The notes: generated from the letters alone by a model not told the origin. A DNA stretch of 64,000 nucleotides from CAYYJR01 sp964472305 (GCA_964472305.1 CAYYJR010000002.1:186001-250000); one strand, 5' to 3'. Counted from the first letter of the stretch, positions 7,881 to 17,001 are shown. Translations and numbers: made by a program.

Positions 7881-9440
7881 TCATCGTTCCTTCGAGATCC
7901 GCACCCGCCGGCTGGGCTCGATGCCGATGCTCTCGCTGGAGAGATGGAACTGGTTGGCGAGTTTATGCTGCAGGCGGCGCAGGTAGGCGTTGCGCGGGGT
8001 GAGCTCCACCGGGCGCGAGGTGGCCAGCACTTCCTTGATGGCGTCGCGCGCTTCGTGGATCGCTTCCACCTCGGTATCCATGCGTTCCATGCGGGTCAAC
8101 TCGTGCAGCGCCCCCACGATCTGCTGGTAGGTATTGCTGCGGATCACGTGCACGGGAATGCCATTGCGAACCGCCTCTTCCAACCGCGCCGCGTCACGCC
8201 GCTCCTGCTGCTTTACGGTGATGATCACGTCGGCATCTTCCATGTGCCGCGCCATGATCGCGCGCAGGCCAAGTTCGCTAATCGCGCGTTCCAGCTTGTT
8301 GCGCGCCACGCCATACGGATAAATGTAAATTTCGCGCTCGCTGCGCGGCAGCCGGCCGGAGGGCATCTCTTCCACGAAGCCGCGGTATTCGCCCCAGCCC
8401 ATTTCCACCTCTTCCTGCAGGTGCGGTACCGCAGCGGACGAGACACGCTCGATGGTGCCCTCGCTGGTGGTGAAGCGGATCTCCGGCGTCGCCGGGATAC
8501 CGCGCAGGATATTGTCCACCACATCGGCAATCTCGTGATGAATCGCCAACTTGTCCTGCTCGATCATCTCGATTACCACGTCGAAGGTGGGCGGAGCTTC
8601 GCGTTCCAGCACGGTTTTTTGCGTGCCGCGGCGGCGTGCTTCTTCGTCGGACAGCGTCACCGAGTGAATGCCGCCGATGAGATCGTTGAGCGTCGGGTTT
8701 TGCAGCAGGTTGTCCAGTGTGTTGCCGTGCGCGGTGCCGATCAACTGCACGCCGCGCTCGCCAATGGTGCGCGCCGCCAGCGTTTCCGCTTCGTTGCCGA
8801 TCTCATCGATCACCACCACTTCCGGCATGTGGTTCTCCACCGCCTCGATCATCACGCCGTGCTGTTGCGCCACCCGCGGCACCTGCATGCGCCGCGAACG
8901 GCCAATGGCGGGGTGCGGGATGTCACCGTCGCCGGCGATCTCGTTGGAGGTATCGACCACAATCACGCGCTTTTGCAAATCATCCGCCAGCACGCGCGCC
9001 ACTTCGCGCAGCTTCGTCGTCTTGCCGACGCCCGGACGACCCAGGATCAGGATCGACTTGCCGGATTCCACCACATCGCGAATGATGTCCACCGTGCCGT
9101 AGACCGCGCGTCCCACGCGACAGGTGAGACCGACAATAACCCCCTGCCGGTTGAGCAGCGCGGAGATGCGGTGCAGCGTGCGCGGGATGCCGGCACGGTG
9201 ATCGTCGCCGAACGCGCCTACACGCTCCGTCACGTAGGCGATATCCTCCGAGGTGACGGGTTGCTCGACGATGGTGGTAAACGATCCTGGAAAGCGCGCC
9301 TCCGGCTCACGACCGAGGTCGAGGATAATCTCCAACAGATTTTCCCGCGTCAAACGCTGCTCCAGCGGCTCCCGTATATGCGGCGGAAGCACTGCCAGGA
9401 GCAAGGGCAAATCATCAGTTATCGGTTGTTGGTCTGCCAT
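7881..9440 (-). CDS. R3H domain AAA/PilT-type ATPase (Ycf45/SpoIIIAA-like)
   Basis: About 519 residues from ATG 9440, which has GGAAAG upstream; an ATG at 9461 is possible but lacks a good site. A P-loop 'GRPGVGKTTKLREVA' and a Walker B 'EVVVIDEIG' define a SpoIIIAA-like RecA/AAA ATPase core. The C-terminus carries an R3H domain: R-x3-H within 'RRLQH', then 'SIGIEPSRRVRI', which binds single-stranded nucleic acid. The combination is the conserved R3H/AAA protein of cyanobacteria, Chloroflexota and relatives. It probably acts on ssDNA or RNA in the cytoplasm. It is monocistronic, and its exact role is unknown. Confidence 0.85.
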   Translation of the reverse strand: MADQQPITDDLPLLLAVLPPHIREPLEQRLTRENLLEIILDLGREPEARFPGSFTTIVEQPVTSEDIAYVTERVGAFGDDHRAGIPRTLHRISALLNRQGVIVGLTCRVGRAVYGTVDIIRDVVESGKSILILGRPGVGKTTKLREVARVLADDLQKRVIVVDTSNEIAGDGDIPHPAIGRSRRMQVPRVAQQHGVMIEAVENHMPEVVVIDEIGNEAETLAARTIGERGVQLIGTAHGNTLDNLLQNPTLNDLIGGIHSVTLSDEEARRRGTQKTVLEREAPPTFDVVIEMIEQDKLAIHHEIADVVDNILRGIPATPEIRFTTSEGTIERVSSAAVPHLQEEVEMGWGEYRGFVEEMPSGRLPRSEREIYIYPYGVARNKLERAISELGLRAIMARHMEDADVIITVKQQERRDAARLEEAVRNGIPVHVIRSNTYQQIVGALHELTRMERMDTEVEAIHEARDAIKEVLATSRPVELTPRNAYLRRLQHKLANQFHLSSESIGIEPSRRVRISKER

Positions 9441-9799
9441 CGCTGCACTTTCCGTTTCCATGACGAACTATTCCCATCGACGCCTGGTGCTACGCAATGC
9501 GTGCCGTCAACACAAGTCGATGTATGTCGATGCAACATCACGCGCCATCTCCTCACTACATTCGCGCATCTCCAGTGCGATTCCTGTCGCATAACGAAGA
9601 TACCGCTACTCCTGCACAATATTAATACCCCAAATTGGACGACCGGGAACACCGGCGACTGTAATGGAACAGCTTGGGAAAGCCGTATACATCAACTATG
9701 GAATCCCTAGCAGGTCTGCGCTCATACACTCACGAAAAATCGCCTGACCAGCCACGATAAATCCTCCGCGACCCGCATACGATCCCTGTTGCGATATAT
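9441..9799. other. intergenic region
   Basis: No gene is supported here. It should hold the leftward promoter of the R3H ATPase, for which no consensus pair is convincing. A minus-strand frame at 9696-9896 (containing GGFIVAGQAIFREC) has no ribosome site and runs into the repeat. Confidence 0.4.
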
Positions 9800-9990
9800 T
9801 GCGAATGCCAGTAGTGAATCCCTGTGCATCCTGATACGGATGGCAGTTCCGGCGGTTGAATACGCCCGTTAGCAGTATCTGGGAACGCTCTTGCACCAGG
9901 CAGGCGGTATCGAGACCTCGGCGGAGATGGTCCTGGTGTCGCTACGGACAGCCTGTCCTGCTCAACCGTCGACCATTGTCCCCCTTATCG
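9800..9990 (+). repeat. dispersed ~190 bp repeat, copy A
   Basis: It aligns along its length, at roughly 75-80% by eye with few gaps, to the reverse complement of 30631-30820. Shared blocks include CGGATGG, CGGCGGTTGA, GCTCTTGCACC, TCGCTACGGACA and CTCAACCG. An inverted pair GGCGGTTGA (9851-9859) / TCAACCGTC (9962-9970) brackets the core. No intact coding frame is shared by both copies. Confidence 0.8.
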
Positions 9991-10115
9991 AAGCAGGATG
10001 TGCAACGATTCTCCACTGGTATAAGTCTTCATATCCTGTTCCCCCTTGACGCCGTTTTACCGCTCCTTCACATTTGCATGCGCCCGGTTGTCCGTAGCTG
10101 GTTTCACGCGAGAAA

Positions 10116-10133
10116 ATCCTGTATACTCAGGAT
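10116..10133 (+). promoter_or_regulatory. -10 box inside a palindrome before glyS
   Basis: TATACT (10122-10127) is framed by ATCCTG and CAGGAT, a perfect 6-bp inverted repeat centred on the -10. The glyS ATG is 34 bases downstream. The arrangement could be an operator or a short hairpin. The -35 is weak. Confidence 0.4.
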
Positions 10134-10161
10134 GCCGAAATACGAGTATAGAGGACGGAAC

Positions 10162-11538
10162 ATGGCTGCGACATCGATGGAATCCATTGTCTCGCTCTGC
10201 AAACGGCGGGGCTTCATTTTCGCCGGCAGCGAATTGTACGGCGGATTGCAGGGAACCTACGACTACGGACCGCTGGGCGTGGAGTTGAAAAACAATGTAA
10301 AACAGGCCTGGTGGCGTGCCAACGTCTACGAGCGTGACGACATGGAAGGCTTGGATTCCTCCATCCTGATGAACCGGCTGGTGTGGAAGTATTCCGGCCA
10401 TGAAGAGACCTTTGTCGACCCGATGGTGGACTGCCGGCAGTGCAAGAGCCGCTGGCGGGCCGACCACGTGCGCAATGGCAAATGCGAGCGCTGCGGCTCC
10501 AGCGACCTGACCGAGCCACGCCCGTTCAACATGATGTTCCAGACCCAGGTGGGTCCGGTGGCAGACGGCGATTCCTTCGCATATCTGCGCCCCGAAACCG
10601 CGCAAGGCATCTTCGTCAATTTTAAAAACGTGGTGGATTCCACCAGCCGCCGGTTGCCGTTCGGTATCGCGCAGATCGGTAAATCATTCCGCAACGAGAT
10701 CACCCCGCGCAATTTCGTCTTTCGCGTGCGCGAGTTCGAGCAAATGGAGATCGAGTATTTCGTGAAGCCGGGCACCGACGAAGACTGGCATCAGCGCTGG
10801 GTGGAAGACCGCGTGCGCTGGTGGACCACGTTGGGCCTTAGCCGCGACAACTTGAAGCTCTACCATGTGCCGGCGGACGAGTTGGCGCATTACTCGAAGG
10901 CCACCGTAGACGTGATGTATAAATATCCTATCGGCTGGGAAGAGATTGAAGGCATCGCCAATCGCACCGACTTCGACCTTGGCTCGCACTCGAAAAACCA
11001 GGCCGAGTTGGGTTTGACCGCGAAGGTGAGCCTCAACGAACACAGCACGGCGAAGCTGGTCATCCCCGATCCGGAAACGAACAAGCCGGTGGTGCCCTAT
11101 GTCATCGAGCCATCGGCGGGCGTCGATCGCGGCGTACTGGCGCTGTTATGCGAAGCGTATGATGAAGAAGTGAAACCGAATGGCGAGAAGCGCACCGTGC
11201 TGCGGCTGAAACCCTCCATCGCGCCCATCAAAGCCGCGGTGGTGCCACTGAAACGCAACGCACCGGAGATCGTGGATACCTGCAAAGGCATCAAACGTGA
11301 TTTACAATCCACCGGTGAAATGCGCGTGGTCTACGAGGACACCGGCAATATCGGCAAAGCCTACAGCCGTCACGACGAGGTGGGCACCCCCTACTGTGTC
11401 ACAGTGGATTTCGAAACGTTGGAGAACCGCACCGTCACCATCCGCGACCGCGACACTATGTCGCAAATTCGCCTGCCCATCAGCGACGTCCAGGATTACA
11501 TCCGCAAAGGGATCGCGGAAACGTATTCGCGAGCATAA
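10162..11538 (+). CDS. glyS: Glycyl-tRNA synthetase, single-chain type
   Basis: 458 residues from ATG 10162 (GAGGACGG upstream). It charges tRNA-Gly with glycine. It begins with the class II signature region 'GFIFAGSELYGGLQGTYDYGP' and carries motif 2 'FRNEITPRNFVFRVREFEQMEIEYF'. A zinc-binding insertion contains CRQC and CERC. It ends with the anticodon-binding domain ('IAPIKAAVVPL', 'DEVGTPYCVTVD'). This is the alpha2 eukaryote/archaea-like form found in many Gram-positives and deep-branching phyla, not the alpha2beta2 GlyQ/GlyS form, which helps constrain the taxonomy. Longer upstream in-frame starts are not supported. Confidence 0.95.
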   Translation: MAATSMESIVSLCKRRGFIFAGSELYGGLQGTYDYGPLGVELKNNVKQAWWRANVYERDDMEGLDSSILMNRLVWKYSGHEETFVDPMVDCRQCKSRWRADHVRNGKCERCGSSDLTEPRPFNMMFQTQVGPVADGDSFAYLRPETAQGIFVNFKNVVDSTSRRLPFGIAQIGKSFRNEITPRNFVFRVREFEQMEIEYFVKPGTDEDWHQRWVEDRVRWWTTLGLSRDNLKLYHVPADELAHYSKATVDVMYKYPIGWEEIEGIANRTDFDLGSHSKNQAELGLTAKVSLNEHSTAKLVIPDPETNKPVVPYVIEPSAGVDRGVLALLCEAYDEEVKPNGEKRTVLRLKPSIAPIKAAVVPLKRNAPEIVDTCKGIKRDLQSTGEMRVVYEDTGNIGKAYSRHDEVGTPYCVTVDFETLENRTVTIRDRDTMSQIRLPISDVQDYIRKGIAETYSRA

Positions 11539-11566
11539 TACTGGCGCGTGAAATATATAATGAATA

Positions 11567-11602
11567 GCCGCCCCCGTGGTTTGCTCTGTTCACGGGGGCG
11601 GC
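11567..11602 (+). terminator. strong hairpin after glyS
   Basis: A perfect 12-bp GC-rich stem (11567-11578 with 11591-11602) has a 12-nt loop and lies 28 bases after the glyS stop. It is followed by only a short T-run, so termination is likely but not canonical. Confidence 0.55.
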
Positions 11603-11816
11603 GATGTTTCAGGTGTATTCCTGTGGTCGTTGCTCGCACCGCGATTGCGCTGATTGATCAATCCAATCAGTCGGGGGACGAGATTGCGCCGGGTCGCGAA
11701 AGCAGGTAGTTTGACGGTTGAACCGGCTTGCATGCTCCACCCACATGCGTGCTTTCTCCCGGCAGGCCGTACCGAAACCCCCTGTGTTTAAGCATGAGGA
11801 TGCGCACAAAACGTAG

Positions 11817-11822
11817 TATAAT
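11817..11822 (+). promoter_or_regulatory. -10 box of the zinc-ribbon gene
   Basis: TATAAT lies 40 bases before ATG 11863. No good -35 is visible at 16-18 bp. The rest of 11603-11816 shows no gene. Confidence 0.4.
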
Positions 11823-11862
11823 GAGGCAGCCGTCTCTTCCTCGACGGCGCTCGGGAGGCGCG

Positions 11863-12180
11863 ATGAAGTGCATACGCTGTGGACGCGAGGCGAATCCGCT
11901 CGATTTTCATTGCCGGCGGTGCGGCACGCCGGTGCGCGCGACGGACACGCGATTGTGCCCCTATTGCGGCAAGTTGAAAGATCCCTTCCTGGAAAAATGC
12001 GAGGAGTGCGAGAACTCCTACGTCTCCCCGGAGATGCGCGCGCCCATCTTGCCCGCGCAGCCGTCGCAGGAGCGCGTCACCGCCATCTGCCCCGCTTGTG
12101 GCAACCGCCGCACGGTCACTGATGCAGATTGCTGCTGGTGCAATTCGAAGATGCCCCCGCTGTTCCCTGACCCCCCGTAA
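11863..12180 (+). CDS. Small triple zinc-ribbon protein
   Basis: 105 residues from ATG 11863, with GGGAGG five bases upstream. Three consecutive two-knuckle zinc ribbons are visible: CIRC/CRRC, CPYC/CEEC and CPAC/CWC, spaced 14-18 residues apart. There is no other domain. Such double- or triple-ribbon proteins are common in bacteria and may bind nucleic acid or hold together protein complexes. The family is too generic to assign a role. It converges with the sensor kinase downstream. Confidence 0.75.
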   Translation: MKCIRCGREANPLDFHCRRCGTPVRATDTRLCPYCGKLKDPFLEKCEECENSYVSPEMRAPILPAQPSQERVTAICPACGNRRTVTDADCCWCNSKMPPLFPDPP

Positions 12181-12263
12181 CGTTTACAGCCTCAACCGCG
12201 GCAGCCGCCGCCGTCACGGTGCGCCCGTCCGCGGTCATCTTGACTCTTTGCCATGCCGATTGC

Positions 12264-14564
12264 TCACTCATTGCCCGTCACGGCGGGCAAGGTCAGCGTG
12301 AAAGTGCATCCGCGTCCTTCCTCGCTATCCACCCAGATGCGGCCGCCATGGGCTTCCACCAACAGGCGCGTGATATACAGACCCAGGCCGGTGCCTTCCG
12401 CGCGACGGGCGCCGGTGGCGCGGTAAAACCGCTCGAACAGATGCGGCAGATCGGACGCGGGAATCCCCTGGCCGCCATCAGTGACCGAGATGGCGATCTG
12501 CTGCTCGCAGGGGTATGCCTGCACGAGGACCGGCGCCTCCGGCGGGGAATATTTCAGCGCGTTGGAGAGCAGATTGATGAGAATGCGCTCCAGGCGGTCG
12601 GGATCAGCCTCGATGGCGGGCAGCGTGGCGGGGTGCTCGATCTGCACGCGCTGGGTTGCGAGCGCGGCGGCGGAGCGCTGGAGAAATTCCGGAAGGTAAT
12701 CGGCCAGCGACAAGCGTTGCGGTTTGAGGTGGAACTGACCACCTTCAATGCGCGCGGCATCCACCAGGTCCTGAATCATCACGTCCATGCGCCGGGCGGC
12801 GCGACTGATGGCATCGACGCTGAATCCCGCTCCGCGATCATCCGCGCAGGCATGGCAATGATCACGCAACAGATCGATATGACCCACGATAATCGCCAAC
12901 GGCGTGCGCAGATCGTGCGAGACCATGTGCAGGAAGATGCGGTGTTGCGCCTCCAACTCGTGCAGTAGGGTAACGTCGGTCAGGGTGGCAACCGCGCCCA
13001 GCGTCAGCCCATCGTTGGTGCGAATGGGAGCGGCGCTGACGGAGAGCCAGTAGCGGCGATCCGGCAGCACGAGGATCATCGTTTCCGCCGGGGTCGTCAC
13101 GCCGTCGTGCCATGCGCGCCAGACGGGTGTCTCTTCAGTGCGATAGCGGGTGCCATCCGGGCGTTCCAGGGGTCGCAGCAGGCACTCGGCATTTGACAGC
13201 GGATATGCCTCCGGTATACATGCCGTCAACCGTTCCGCCTCTTCGTTCATCCGCAATATCTCGCCTTGGGGCCCATAGACGATCACCCCATCGGCAATCG
13301 CGGAGAAGGTGGCCTCCACCTCGGCGGCATGACGTTGCACGTCAGCCAGCAGCGCATCGCGCAGGCGCTCGGCTTCCCGTTGGGCGCTGACATCGCGCAA
13401 GGCAGTCACCCGCACCGGGCGTCCGTGATACGTCGAGCCTTTGCCATGTGCCTCTACAAAAATCACCGTGCCGTCTTTGCGCTGCATGCGATGTGCGTAG
13501 GGTTGTTCGTACCCCGCGTGCCGCTGCAGATAGACATAGTCCCGGTCATCCGGGAAGACCAGCGTGGGGACGGGCATCCCCCGCAACTCCTCGAGCGTAT
13601 AGCCGGTGATCTGCGCAAAGCGAGCATTTGCCTCCAGAATGACGTCATCACCGGTGATGGCCACCCCTTCGAAGGTTGCTTCCGCCAGCGCGCGATTGCG
13701 GTTTTCACTTTCCCCAAGTGTCCGGTACAACGTCTCGAACGGCATCTCCAGTGACGCGGCGATGAGCGCCAGATAGAGCGCGATGGTGGCATACACCTTC
13801 AACAGGTGACCGACGGCATTCAACGTTCCATACACATCGACGCCGTACAGTGTGAAGGCAATCTCGGACAGCACCTTCAATCCGATCGCCGCCAGCAGCC
13901 AGCCCAGCACCCGCGCATCCAGCGCGGCGCGCCGGTGGTAAATGATCACTCCGGCGCCGATGAAGGCGGCGGCAATCAGGTATTCGCTGATAACTTTGAA
14001 CGGCGTCAACCCACCGGGATCGCGCAGGGCGGTGGGGAAGACCCCGAAAGGCACGACGGAGACGATCAACGCGGCAGTGACCAGCAGATACGCCGGCGCC
14101 ACCCAACGAATCACCACCGGCCGCCGGCAAGCAAGCAGCACGGCACCGGTCAGGTAGGACAGGCTTTCGACGTAGCGCGCCGCCACCCAGTATTGGGTGG
14201 GGATATCCTTGCTGTCCCACGGGAAGACGCCCATCCCCTTGTAGGCCAGCAGGTGCAACAGATCCAACACGCCAATAAACAGCGACGCGAGGGCAATGAA
14301 CAGAAAAAAGCCGTGCCCGATCATCCGGCGCGTACTCCAGCCGATGCTGAAGATCGCCATCCCCACTACCACGCTGAACAACTCGACCAACGTATGGAAG
14401 AGCAGATAGGTGGCGTGATGCCGAGCCAGCGCGCCTAACCCCAGCGTCGCCAGCAGCACTCCCAGCATCGGCGCGCCCCAGCGCCTCGCTTGTCCGAGAT
14501 TGATTGACATGCGCCTCTTCGCTCCGAATTCGTGCACTGGTTGAGCCGGCGGATGGATACTCAT
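12264..14564 (-). CDS. MASE3-PAS-PAS sensor histidine kinase
   Basis: 766 residues. The first ~270 form a MASE3 membrane sensor with several TM helices ('FHTLVELFSVVVGMAIFSIG' is the diagnostic opening). A PAS domain follows at ~285-400 ('GYTLEELRGMPVPTLVFPDD') and a second PAS at ~415-520. Next come HisKA with the phospho-acceptor in 'HMVSHDLRTPL' at about residue 540 and a HATPase domain (N box 'NLLSNALKYS', G boxes 'DGGQGIP' and 'GTGLGLYI'). Its start overlaps the stop of the upstream response-regulator kinase by 4 bases (ATGA), so the two are translationally coupled and probably form one phosphorelay. No separate output regulator is adjacent. Confidence 0.9.
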   Translation of the reverse strand: MSIHPPAQPVHEFGAKRRMSINLGQARRWGAPMLGVLLATLGLGALARHHATYLLFHTLVELFSVVVGMAIFSIGWSTRRMIGHGFFLFIALASLFIGVLDLLHLLAYKGMGVFPWDSKDIPTQYWVAARYVESLSYLTGAVLLACRRPVVIRWVAPAYLLVTAALIVSVVPFGVFPTALRDPGGLTPFKVISEYLIAAAFIGAGVIIYHRRAALDARVLGWLLAAIGLKVLSEIAFTLYGVDVYGTLNAVGHLLKVYATIALYLALIAASLEMPFETLYRTLGESENRNRALAEATFEGVAITGDDVILEANARFAQITGYTLEELRGMPVPTLVFPDDRDYVYLQRHAGYEQPYAHRMQRKDGTVIFVEAHGKGSTYHGRPVRVTALRDVSAQREAERLRDALLADVQRHAAEVEATFSAIADGVIVYGPQGEILRMNEEAERLTACIPEAYPLSNAECLLRPLERPDGTRYRTEETPVWRAWHDGVTTPAETMILVLPDRRYWLSVSAAPIRTNDGLTLGAVATLTDVTLLHELEAQHRIFLHMVSHDLRTPLAIIVGHIDLLRDHCHACADDRGAGFSVDAISRAARRMDVMIQDLVDAARIEGGQFHLKPQRLSLADYLPEFLQRSAAALATQRVQIEHPATLPAIEADPDRLERILINLLSNALKYSPPEAPVLVQAYPCEQQIAISVTDGGQGIPASDLPHLFERFYRATGARRAEGTGLGLYITRLLVEAHGGRIWVDSEEGRGCTFTLTLPAVTGNE

Positions 14565-16008
14565 TCGACGTCTCGCCGGGGCAAAGTCATGATGTAGGTG
14601 CTCCCCTGGCCGCGACCCCGGCTCGCGGCGACGATGGTGCCGCCGTGCTGCTCGACGAGAATTTTTACCAACGGCAAGCCCAACTCCAGCCCATCTCGAC
14701 CTATCTCCATCTCTGGCGCTGCTTGAAACAGGTCGAACAGATGCGCCAATCGCGTCGGCGTAATATCCCGACTGGTGTCATGCACGCGCACCTGTACCGA
14801 CGTATTGAAACTAGCACCCTCCACCTCAATCCGTCCGTCCGGCTCGGAACGGCTGATGGCGTTGTCGAGAAGGTTGTCGATCACCTCGCGTATCCGCTTG
14901 CGGTCAGCAGAGATCGGCAATGGCGAAGACGGGGGACGCACCTCCAGCGTCAGCTGGTGCTCCGCGGCCAATGGACGATACGTGGCTAGCGCCTCTTCCA
15001 CCACGTGCCAGAGGTCGATGGGCTCGCGACGCAAATCAAGTTTGCCATACAACCAGCGCGAAATTTCCAGTAAATTTTCCAGCATGCGGTATTGGACATC
15101 GGCATTGCGCAGAATGATCCGCAGCGCTTCCGGCGCCATCTCCGGCGCATCCTGAGCCAGTTTAGCCCACCCCAGGATATTGGCCAGCGGCGTGCGCAGT
15201 TCGTGCGACAACACGGCGAGAAAGCGCGTTTTGGCGCGGTCGGCCTCCTTGATGCCGGTGATGTCGATGAACGCCACCACGGTGGCAACCACGCGATTAT
15301 CGAGCGAGATCGGGGCGGCGACCGCCAGCACGTCGACCTCCCGTCCGTCCGGCAAGACCAGAATGCCTTCCGTCGGCGGAATCACCTGTCCCTGCGCCGC
15401 GCGCATCATCGGCCATTGGTCGGACGCAACCGGCTGGTGTGTCTGCGCCGACAGCAGTTGCTGCCGCCACCAGTTTGCGGTAGAAAGATCGCCGAAGAAG
15501 GTATAACCGGCACGATTGGCGCGCAGCACCTCGCCGGTCGTCGCATTGATGATGATCGGGAAGGGCAGCAGATCGATCGCGGTTGCAAGGAATTGACGCT
15601 CCTGCGCCAGTGTTGCTGCTGCCTGTCGCCGTTCTCGTGATTCCGCGATTTCGCGCTGTACGGCAGGTATCAGCCGCCGCATGTTCTGTTTAAAGACGAA
15701 ATCGGATGCCCCGTGCCGCATCAGGCGAATAGCGTCTTCCTCGCTGATGGTGCCCGAAACGATAATGAGCGGAATATCCTGCCCGCTGTCCTTCAACACC
15801 TGCACCGCGGCGTCGGCGCTGAAATGCGGCAGCGCATAATCGGCCAGTATCACGTCCCACGGCTGGTGTGCCAGGGCAGCGCGAAACGCGTCCGCGTTCT
15901 CCACGCGCTCGGCGATGAGATCATACCCCCCCGGCGCAATTCCTCCTGCAGCAGAATGGCATCCGACTCGGAATCTTCCACCAATAACACTCGCAACGGT
16001 TCACCCAT
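14561..16008 (-). CDS. Receiver-PAS-histidine kinase hybrid, frameshifted in a C7 run
   Basis: The true start is ATG 16008 (AGGAG upstream), giving MGEPLRVLLVEDSESDAILL, a receiver-domain opening. At a run of seven C (15926-15932, plus strand) the frame shifts. Inserting one base joins 'EELRRGG' directly to 'YDLIAERVENADAF' and the phospho-Asp loop 'DVILADYALP'. The restored protein would be 482 residues: receiver, PAS, HisKA ('AVLSHELRTPL') and a HATPase with degraded motifs ('DNLLDNAI', 'GLELGLPLV'). As written, only a fragment from ATG 15904 lacking the receiver's first strand could be made. Candidate explanations are homopolymer sequencing error, phase variation or a real mutation. It is coupled to the MASE3 kinase downstream. 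A TACAAT box lies ~40 bases upstream of the start. Confidence 0.8.
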
Positions 16009-16314
16009 GCCTTCGCTCCTCCGGCGTCGGTCGTGGCGCGCTTTCCGCGTCACTTCTTTATTGTAATCGGCTTCCCGCGCGGGCAAGTCACATTAATGGC
16101 ACGATGCGGTGGGTATTCGCGCATTGTCGGAGAATGCGCAGATACGCACAACTCCTCCGATGCCGTATGTCGGAAGCGGCGCTGGGAGGGGTGTTGCGGG
16201 TTGCCGGGATACTGCATAATACTGCCGTGGTGGAAAACCGCCAGCGGATCTGTTCCCTCGCCACCTTGCCTTCGCGGCGGAGTGCGTGAAAAATCACATC
16301 GGCGGCCTGTACAC
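16009..16314. other. divergent intergenic region
   Basis: The minus-strand -10 (TACAAT, near 16060) serves the two-component genes. The remainder shows no gene, and the frames present are short and unrelated to known families. Confidence 0.4.
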
Positions 16315-16343
16315 TTGACAACCCTTTTGATAAAATAGATAAG
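16315..16343 (+). promoter_or_regulatory. sigma70-like promoter for the membrane protein
   Basis: A perfect TTGACA at 16315-16320 is followed 17 bases later by GATAAG in an AT-rich stretch (TAAGAT at 19 bp is the alternative). The start codon at 16372 gives a leader of about 20-25 nt. Confidence 0.5.
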
Positions 16344-16371
16344 ATATATCGGAAATAGGTGGAATCACAGC

Positions 16372-16734
16372 ATGACATCCATCCAATTGCTGCCGGCTAT
16401 ACTCAGCGCGCTGATGCTCTGCGCGCATTTTCTGCGCGATGGCAATTACCTGTCCGTCTTGCTGTATCTGGCGCTGCTCCCCTTGCTTGCCGTGCGGCGG
16501 CCATGGGCGGCGCGCACCATGCAGGTCGCCTTGTTGCTGGGTGCCATCGTGTGGGTGAAGACCACCTTCGCGCTGGTCAGTCTGCGCGCGGCGATGGGTG
16601 AGCCATACCAGCGCATGGCCGGCATCCTGTGCGCGGTCGCTGGGTTCGCCGTGTTCTCCGCCATACTGTTCCAATCACGGACATTGCAGCGCTATTACGG
16701 TCTCGACATCGCGAAACAGGAAGCGACATCCTGA
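16372..16734 (+). CDS. Small four-helix membrane protein
   Basis: 120 residues with four predicted TM helices at about 5-22, 26-40, 47-65 and 83-100. The 'LLYLALLPLLAVRRPWAARTMQVALLLGAIVWVKTT' region resembles a widespread family of uncharacterised ~115-residue inner-membrane proteins. GGTGGA lies nine bases before the ATG, and a consensus-like promoter is just upstream. No catalytic motif is seen. The next gene, rpoZ, has its own promoter, so this is a single-gene unit. Confidence 0.65.
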   Translation: MTSIQLLPAILSALMLCAHFLRDGNYLSVLLYLALLPLLAVRRPWAARTMQVALLLGAIVWVKTTFALVSLRAAMGEPYQRMAGILCAVAGFAVFSAILFQSRTLQRYYGLDIAKQEATS

Positions 16735-16913
16735 TTATTCCATCACGCGCAACTCCGCGCAGGCGGTGAAGCCGGCGCACTGCCACACCGCGACCGGTTT
16801 GCCCGTCCGACCATGGGTCTCTACAGTAGCGCTGGAACATGGGATGCCGCTTCACCTGCACGCGCGGCCTTCTGCGCCGGCGTGGCGGACGGCGGGTCCG
16901 GCACGTTCGCGGC

Positions 16914-16942
16914 TTGACAGGCCCGGGTGCCCCCCGTATAAT
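16914..16942 (+). promoter_or_regulatory. consensus sigma70 promoter of rpoZ
   Basis: TTGACA (16914-16919) and TATAAT (16937-16942) are both perfect and separated by exactly 17 bases. It is the strongest promoter in the window. It should drive rpoZ and possibly dnaJ 98 bp further on. Confidence 0.85.
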
Positions 16943-16952
16943 CACAGCCGGA

Positions 16953-16975
16953 CTCGCAGCCATGCAGGCTGCGAG
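16953..16975 (+). promoter_or_regulatory. perfect palindrome in the rpoZ leader
   Basis: CTCGCAGCC (16953-16961) and GGCTGCGAG (16967-16975) pair perfectly over 9 bp with a 5-nt loop. It begins about where transcription should start, so it would be a 5'-terminal hairpin in the mRNA or a protein-binding operator. Confidence 0.5.
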
Positions 16976-17001
16976 CGATCTTGTACGAGGAAGGAACACG
17001 G

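Noticed and set aside
7869..9710. 613-codon plus-strand frame opposite the R3H ATPase
   Set aside because: It is antisense to a gene with clear P-loop and R3H motifs. The composition is His/Arg-rich and typical of GC-rich shadow frames.
12150..12300. Short inverted repeats at the end of the MASE3 kinase as a shared terminator
   Set aside because: The TTGCCCG/CGGGCAA pair lies inside the kinase coding region and has no U-tract, so it is not called as a terminator.
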